A DNA stretch of 64,000 nucleotides from Streptomyces sp. NBC_00250 (GTDB taxonomy: Bacteria > Actinomycetota > Actinomycetes > Streptomycetales > Streptomycetaceae): assembly GCF_036192275.1 (NCBI RefSeq), contig NZ_CP108088.1:1240001-1304000 (forward strand), read 5' to 3'. Every line of letters starts with the position of its first letter. The stretch's first letter is position 1. The translations under genes and the position numbers were made by a program. The notes below the pieces were generated by a model, which was not told the DNA's origin, made no database searches, and was given only the letters and a program-made list of their open reading frames with translations. Positions 59,502-64,000 of this stretch are shown here, piece by piece.

Positions 59502-60367
59502 CCGACCGGCAGATCATCGACGCGCACCACCACGTCTGGGACCTGGCGGTACGCCCGCAGCCCTGGATCACCGGCGAGGCGCTCGCACCGCTGGCCCGCT
59601 CGTTCTCGGCGGTCGACCTCGCCCCCGAGGCACGAGCGGCCGGCGTGGCCGCCACCGTCGTCGTCCAGACCGTCTGTGTCCCCGAGGAGACGCCCGAGCT
59701 CCTGGCCATCGCCGCGGAGAGCGATCTCATCGCCGGCGTCGTCGGCTGGACCGACCTGACCGACCCCGGCATCGCCGACGCCATCGCCGCTCTGCGCGAA
59801 GGACCGGGCGGTGAACGGCTGGTGGGCGTCCGGCACCAGGTGCAGGAGGAGAAGGACCCCGACTGGCTGCTGCGGGCCGACGTACAGCGCGGACTGGCCG
59901 CCGTCGCCGACGCCGGGCTCGCCTACGACCTCGTCGTCACGCCGGATCAACTGGCCGCCTGCGAGGAGGCGGCGGCACGGCTCGACGGGCTGACCTTCGT
60001 TCTCGACCACCTCGGCAAGCCGCCGATCGGCAGCGGGGCTCTCGAACCCTGGGCAGCAGCCGTACGCCGTCTGGCCGCCCTGCCCCACACCGTGTGCAAG
60101 CTCTCCGGCATGGTCACCGAGGCCGCCCCCGGCACATGGCTGGTCGAGGACCTCGCTCCGTACGCCGACACCGTCCTGGACGCCTTCGGCCCGCGACGGC
60201 TGCTCTTCGGCTCGGACTGGCCGGTCTGCACGCTCCAGGCCACATACGGCGAGGTCGTCCGGACCGCCGAACGCCTCACCGATCGGCTGAGCCCGGCGGA
60301 GCGGGACGCGGTCTTCCACGACAACGCAATCGATGTCTACGGCTTTGGGCCCCACCCGCGGGAGTGA
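59498..60367 (+). CDS. Amidohydrolase-family L-fucono-lactonase
   Basis: 289 residues from a GTG overlapping the mutarotase stop. Amidohydrolase_2 barrel: metal-binding His10 and His12 in IDAHHHVWDL, ERLVGVRHQVQEEKDPDWLL, FVLDHLGKPPI, CKLSGMVTEA and the late Asp in LLFGSDWPVC. Proteins with this pattern include L-fucono-1,5-lactonase and L-rhamnono-lactonase. Here it should open the lactone made by the aldo/keto reductase to L-fuconate. Last gene of the nine-gene overlapping operon. Confidence 0.9.
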   Translation: MTDRQIIDAHHHVWDLAVRPQPWITGEALAPLARSFSAVDLAPEARAAGVAATVVVQTVCVPEETPELLAIAAESDLIAGVVGWTDLTDPGIADAIAALREGPGGERLVGVRHQVQEEKDPDWLLRADVQRGLAAVADAGLAYDLVVTPDQLAACEEAAARLDGLTFVLDHLGKPPIGSGALEPWAAAVRRLAALPHTVCKLSGMVTEAAPGTWLVEDLAPYADTVLDAFGPRRLLFGSDWPVCTLQATYGEVVRTAERLTDRLSPAERDAVFHDNAIDVYGFGPHPRE

Positions 60368-60406
60368 CCTATCCTGCACGGACCAGAACTCGAGAGGGGC
60401 GAGGTC

Positions 60407-61102
60407 GTGCCAGTCACCGATGAGGCGATCGAGAAGATCAAAGCCATGATCGTCAGCGGTGAACTCGGCCCGGGCTCCAAGCTTCCGCGCGAGGCCGACC
60501 TGGCCGTGCGGCTCGGTCTCTCCCGCAACTCGCTCCGCGAGGCGGTCAAGGCGCTCTCGCTCATCCGGGTCCTCGACGTCCGCCAGGGCGACGGCACGTA
60601 CGTGACGAGCCTGGAACCCGACCTGCTGCTCGACGCGCTGACCTTCGTGGCGGACCTCCAGCAGGACGACACCGTGCTGCAGATCCTGGAAGTCCGGCGT
60701 GTCCTCGAACCGGCCGCCGCCGCCATGGCCGCCCGCGCGATGTCGGACGAGGAGGTCGCCGCGCTCGGCGAGGTCCTCGACCGACTCGACGACAACCCGT
60801 CGCTGGACGCCCTGATCGACAACGACTTCGAGTTCCACCGCCGCCTGGCAGCGGGCTCGGGCAACGCGGTGCTCGCGTCGTTGATCGAGGGCCTGTCCGG
60901 TCCCACCGCTCGCGCCCGGGTGTGGCGTGGCCGTGCGGACGACGGCGCCGTGGCGCGAACCCAGCAGCAGCACCGGGCGATCTACGAGGCCATCGCCGCC
61001 CGCAGGCCCGAACTCGCGCAGGCGTGGGCGACGGTGCACGTCGGCGAGGTCGAGCAGTGGCTGCGCGAGACCCTCGGCGTGGACGGGTCCGCACACGCCT
61101 GA
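60407..61102 (+). CDS. GntR/FadR-family regulator 2 of the fucose island
   Basis: 231 residues from a GTG with GAGG close upstream, 39 bp after the lactonase. Winged helix: PVTDEAIEKIKAMIVSGELGPGSKLPREADLAVRLGLSRNSLREAVKALSLIRVLDVRQGDGTYV, then an FCD domain (LIDNDFEFHRRLAAGSGNAVLASLIEGL, QQHRAIYEAI). Nearly the whole chain aligns with the regulator at 47512. The recognition helices differ mainly at S/N in GLSR[S/N]SLREAV, so both may read the same CATCGGATG-type operator. It is probably transcribed with the catabolic operon. Confidence 0.92.
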   Translation: MPVTDEAIEKIKAMIVSGELGPGSKLPREADLAVRLGLSRNSLREAVKALSLIRVLDVRQGDGTYVTSLEPDLLLDALTFVADLQQDDTVLQILEVRRVLEPAAAAMAARAMSDEEVAALGEVLDRLDDNPSLDALIDNDFEFHRRLAAGSGNAVLASLIEGLSGPTARARVWRGRADDGAVARTQQQHRAIYEAIAARRPELAQAWATVHVGEVEQWLRETLGVDGSAHA

Positions 61103-61389
61103 CCCGGTCCGGCGCGGCCGTACGACCCCGAGGTCGTGCCGGTGCGCCGCTCGTAGCCCTCCAGAACGCCGTTCCCTTCGGGGGCCATCGCCTGCTTGCG
61201 CCAGGATGCGGCTCGCCCCACCCCCGGACCCGTCACGTTCTGTGTCCATCCGTGTGCGATGAGTCGACGCCGCATGCCCCTAGACATCCGATCTATTCAG
61301 TGGAAATGATGGCTGCGCCCTCGAAGAACGTAGACGCGGCTGCCACTTTCTCCGCGAAAGAGCCGATGACTTGGCCGGGAGATCTCATC
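61103..61389. other. 287-bp leader region of the fucosidase gene
   Basis: This holds the fucosidase promoter and a degenerate operator at 61285. A minus-strand open frame across it (61287 down to 60982) has no ribosome site and is not called. No terminator hairpin was found after the GntR gene. Confidence 0.45.
61285..61293. promoter_or_regulatory. Degenerate operator CATCCGATC before the fucosidase
   Basis: It matches the reverse complement of CATCGGATG at eight of nine positions, in an AT-richer patch 97 bp before the fucosidase start. It would put the extracellular enzyme in the same regulon. Confidence 0.45.
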
Positions 61390-64000
61390 GTGATCCATGA
61401 AAACGAACCCAAGCGCAGAAGCCTTCTCAAGTTCAGCGGCGCCCTCGCCCTCGCGCCCTTGGTCACTCAGCTGACCGGCGGTACAGCGGTCGCCCAGGCG
61501 TCCGCAGCAGGCACCGACGCCCCGCCCCCCGTCCAGTGGCCGACCCTGTCGCGGAAGGCGCTGAGGTACACCGCCCCCGCCACGGACTGGCAGTCGCAGG
61601 CCCTCCCGATCGGCAACGGCCGACTCGGCGCCATGCTCTTCGCCGATCCTCATGTGGAGCGCATCCAGTTCAACGAGCAGAGCCTGTGGGGCGGCCTCAA
61701 CGACTACGACAACGCCCTCGCGGGCAAGCCGGACAGCGCCTTCGACACCGGCATGACCGGCTTCGGCTCGTACCGGAACTTCGGTGACGTCGTCGTCACC
61801 TTCACGCCCGCCCCCAAGGTCACGGCCCCGGGGGGACCGTACCGGACTTCCTCGTCGGAAGGGGTCGACAAGACCTGCGACGGCAACTCGGGCACCAAGT
61901 GGTGCATCGAGGCGCCCGGTTCGAGGGTGCAGTGGCAGGTGGAGCTTCCCGAGCCGGTCCCGGTCCCGTCCTACCGCCTGACGAGCGCCAACGACGTGCC
62001 CCAGCGCGACCCGCAGGAATGGACGCTCTCCGGCTCCGTCGACGGCGCCGAGTGGACCACGCTGGACAGCCGCACCCTGGCGACACCCTTCGACAGCCGC
62101 TTGCAGACGAAGCAGTTCACCTGTGGCGACGCCGGGGCCTACCGCTTCTACCGGTTCGACTTCGTCCCCAAGGCAGGTGTCAGTCACTTCCAGGTGAGCG
62201 AGATCGGGCTGACCGGTGTCGATCTCGCAGGCGATGCGATGTACGTCTCGTCGCCGAGCGGGCACGCCGAGGGATCCGGCGCGGGGACCGGCCGCACGGC
62301 CACGGACCTCTCGTGCTCGGTGGACCGCGACCCGGCCACCGTCTGGCGGGTCGACGCGGCCGCGCCGGCGGTCGTCTGGCAGATCGACCTGGCACGCGCG
62401 GTCGTCGTCGCCTCGTACGCCCTGACAGCGGCCGGCGACCGTCCGCAGGACGACCCCGGGCGATGGGCGCTGGAGGCGTCGAAGGACGGTGACGCCTGGG
62501 TGACCCTCGATACGCAGAACCCGGGAGCGCCTTTCGCCGGCCGCGGCGAGACCCGGACCTTCCGGATCACCGACACCACGGCCTACCGCAGCTACCGGCT
62601 CACTCTGACTCCCGGAGCCTCCTCCACCGGCCTGCAGATCGCGGAGATCGCGCTGGAAGGCGCGGGCTTCGACACGCGCACCCGGCGCGCGGTCGTCGAC
62701 TACCAGCGTGCCCTCGACTTCGTGGACGGCGTCCACGTCACCCGCTTCGGCGCGCCGGGACGGCGCGTGCTGCGGGAGGCCTTCGCCGGCCGGTCCGCGG
62801 ACGTCATGGTCTTCCGGTACACGTCGGACAGAGTCGGCGGACTCTCCGGAGCCATCGCGCTGACGTCCGCACAGGACGAGACCCCGACGACGGTCGACGC
62901 CGACGCCCGGCGGATCGCTTTCTCCGGCGTCATGGGCAACGGCCTCAAGCACGCCTGCGCCGTCCAGGCCGTACACACCGACGGCACCTTCCGCGCCGAC
63001 GGCTCGGTGCTCCGGTTCAGCGGCTGCACGACCCTGACCCTGCTCCTCGACGCCCGCACGGACTACAAGCTCGACGCCGCCGCCGGGTGGCGCGGAGCCG
63101 ATCCGGCCCCGGTCGTGCAGAGAACCCTCGGCAAGGCGGCGGCCCGCTCCTACGGCGCACTGCGCGACGAGCACACAGCCGGGACGCGGGCCCTGATGAA
63201 CCGCGTCTCCGTGGACTGGGGCACCTCCGACGCCGCCGTCGTCGCTCTGCCGGCCAAGTCCCGGCTGGCGCGGTACGCGGCGGGCGGGGCGGACCCGGAA
63301 CTCGAGCAGACGATGTTCGGCTACGGCCGGTACCTGCTGATCAGCTCCTCTCGCCCGAACGGCCTCCCCGCCAACCTCCAGGGCCTCTGGAACGACAGCA
63401 ACCAGCCCGCGTGGGCCTCCGACTACCACACCAACATCAATGTCCAGATGAACTACTGGGGAGCCGAGACGACGAACCTGCCGGAGTGCCACGAGGCGCT
63501 CGTCGGGTTCATCCGGCAGGTGGCGGTACCCAGCCGGGTGGCGACCCGCAACGCCTTCGGCCAGGACACGCGCGGCTGGACCGCCCGCACCAGCCAGAGC
63601 ATCTTCGGCGGCAACGCGTGGGAGTGGAACACCGTCGCGAGCGCCTGGTACGCGCAACACCTGTACGAGCACTGGGCGTTCACCCAGGATCTCGGCTACC
63701 TGCGTACCGTCGCCCACCCCATGATCAAGGAGATCTGCGAGTTCTGGGAGGACCGTCTCGAGGAGCGCGAGGACGGACTCCTCGTCTCGCCGGACGGCTG
63801 GTCGCCCGAGCACGGTCCGCGCGAGGACGGCGTCATGTACGACCAGCAGCTCATCTGGGACCTGTTCCAGAACTACCTCGACTGCGAGGCGGTGCTCGAC
63901 ACGGATCCTGTCTACCGGGCCAAGGTCGCGGACATGCAGGCGCGGCTCGCGCCGAACAGGATCGGCCGGTGGGGTCAGCTGCAGGAGTGGCAGGAGGACA
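61390..64000 (+). CDS. GH95 alpha-L-fucosidase with inserted discoidin-like domains (3' end outside window)
   Basis: At least 870 residues from the GTG at 61390 (GGGAG 8 nt upstream). A Tat signal with KRRSLLK is followed by the GH95 N-terminal domain (WQSQALPIGNGRLGAMLFADPHVERIQFNEQSLWGG). After YRNFGDVVVTF the domain is interrupted by two F5/8-type C-like modules (~148-280 and ~285-425, each with a D/N-x-x-x-x-T-x-W start and YRFYRFDF/YRSYRLTL strand). It then resumes at VVDYQRALDFVDGVHVTRF. Catalytic region: Asn682/Asn684 in YHTNINVQMNYW, Glu807 in GWSPEHG. It cleaves terminal alpha-1,2-fucose from glycans outside the cell, feeding the transporter. Confidence 0.9.
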   Translation, partial: MIHENEPKRRSLLKFSGALALAPLVTQLTGGTAVAQASAAGTDAPPPVQWPTLSRKALRYTAPATDWQSQALPIGNGRLGAMLFADPHVERIQFNEQSLWGGLNDYDNALAGKPDSAFDTGMTGFGSYRNFGDVVVTFTPAPKVTAPGGPYRTSSSEGVDKTCDGNSGTKWCIEAPGSRVQWQVELPEPVPVPSYRLTSANDVPQRDPQEWTLSGSVDGAEWTTLDSRTLATPFDSRLQTKQFTCGDAGAYRFYRFDFVPKAGVSHFQVSEIGLTGVDLAGDAMYVSSPSGHAEGSGAGTGRTATDLSCSVDRDPATVWRVDAAAPAVVWQIDLARAVVVASYALTAAGDRPQDDPGRWALEASKDGDAWVTLDTQNPGAPFAGRGETRTFRITDTTAYRSYRLTLTPGASSTGLQIAEIALEGAGFDTRTRRAVVDYQRALDFVDGVHVTRFGAPGRRVLREAFAGRSADVMVFRYTSDRVGGLSGAIALTSAQDETPTTVDADARRIAFSGVMGNGLKHACAVQAVHTDGTFRADGSVLRFSGCTTLTLLLDARTDYKLDAAAGWRGADPAPVVQRTLGKAAARSYGALRDEHTAGTRALMNRVSVDWGTSDAAVVALPAKSRLARYAAGGADPELEQTMFGYGRYLLISSSRPNGLPANLQGLWNDSNQPAWASDYHTNINVQMNYWGAETTNLPECHEALVGFIRQVAVPSRVATRNAFGQDTRGWTARTSQSIFGGNAWEWNTVASAWYAQHLYEHWAFTQDLGYLRTVAHPMIKEICEFWEDRLEEREDGLLVSPDGWSPEHGPREDGVMYDQQLIWDLFQNYLDCEAVLDTDPVYRAKVADMQARLAPNRIGRWGQLQEWQED

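Noticed and set aside
60982..61287. Minus-strand 101-codon frame in the fucosidase leader
   Set aside because: It overlaps the GntR gene, has no ribosome site and shows no family resemblance.
61297..63813. An 838-codon minus-strand open frame opposite the GH95 gene
   Set aside because: The plus strand encodes a clear GH95 enzyme with catalytic residues; the antisense translation has no recognisable domain.

Overview
The window is a high-GC actinomycete chromosome segment, almost certainly Streptomyces. The grounds are strong G/C bias at third codon positions, frequent GTG and a few TTG starts, many two-component and ECF/MarR/GntR regulators, Rpf-LysM-M23 and class F sortase cell-wall genes, and families typical of the genus (DUF574 methyltransferase, SpoIIE-type phosphatase, DUF6777 lipoprotein). 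I see no rRNA, tRNA, CRISPR array, insertion sequence or phage gene. Every base falls in ordinary chromosome-style gene neighbourhoods.

Layout. 1-5.8 kb: the tail of a LysR regulator, a TerD-domain protein, and a PAS-GGDEF-EAL cyclic-di-GMP enzyme coupled to a SAM methyltransferase. 6.3-10.4 kb: a surface-protein patch with a His/Gly/Pro-rich secreted protein, a DUF4239 membrane protein, two related LPXTG-less anchored proteins and a class F sortase. 10.4-15.1 kb: polysaccharide deacetylase, universal stress protein, CapA-type lipoprotein, ECF sigma factor, thioesterase and a hypothetical. 15.1-19.5 kb: an operon of LytTR response regulator, DUF485 protein, sodium:solute symporter and LytS-type kinase, probably for uptake of acetate or another short monocarboxylate. 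19.5-29.4 kb: Fpg/Nei glycosylase, OmpR-family regulator and kinase followed by a secreted TAP-like peptidase, WS/DGAT acyltransferase, PAS-GAF-SpoIIE phosphatase and DUF6777 lipoprotein. 29.6-32.6 kb: a YndJ / DUF1990 / lipase-maturation-factor operon with two perfect 7-bp-arm operators around its promoter. 32.7-39.3 kb: a 56-residue peptide gene, an unusual SDR, FhuF-like protein, DMT exporter, Rpf-LysM-M23 hydrolase, GNAT and panD. 39.8-47.5 kb: serine hydrolase, a kinase with a duplicated module plus its NarL regulator, a MarR-MFS pair, DUF1330 and a methyltransferase relic.

47.5-64 kb is the most coherent part: an L-fucose utilisation island. A minus-strand CUT2 ABC transporter with a FadR-type GntR regulator diverges from a nine-gene plus-strand operon in which all eight junctions overlap. 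The operon encodes an aldo/keto reductase (L-fucose to lactone), an amidohydrolase lactonase, L-fuconate dehydratase, an SDR (2-keto-3-deoxy-L-fuconate to the 2,4-diketo acid), an FAH-family hydrolase (to pyruvate plus L-lactate), LutABC (L-lactate to pyruvate) and a mutarotase. A second, paralogous GntR regulator follows, then a Tat-exported GH95 alpha-L-fucosidase that carries two discoidin-like domains inserted in its N-terminal domain and runs off the window. Palindromes of the type CATCGGATG overlap or flank the two divergent promoters I can place, and a degenerate copy precedes the fucosidase, so I infer that one or both GntR proteins control the island.

Limits: all functional names rest on motif reading and memory of families, without database searches. 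Starts were chosen by Shine-Dalgarno position and could be off by one alternative codon in several genes.
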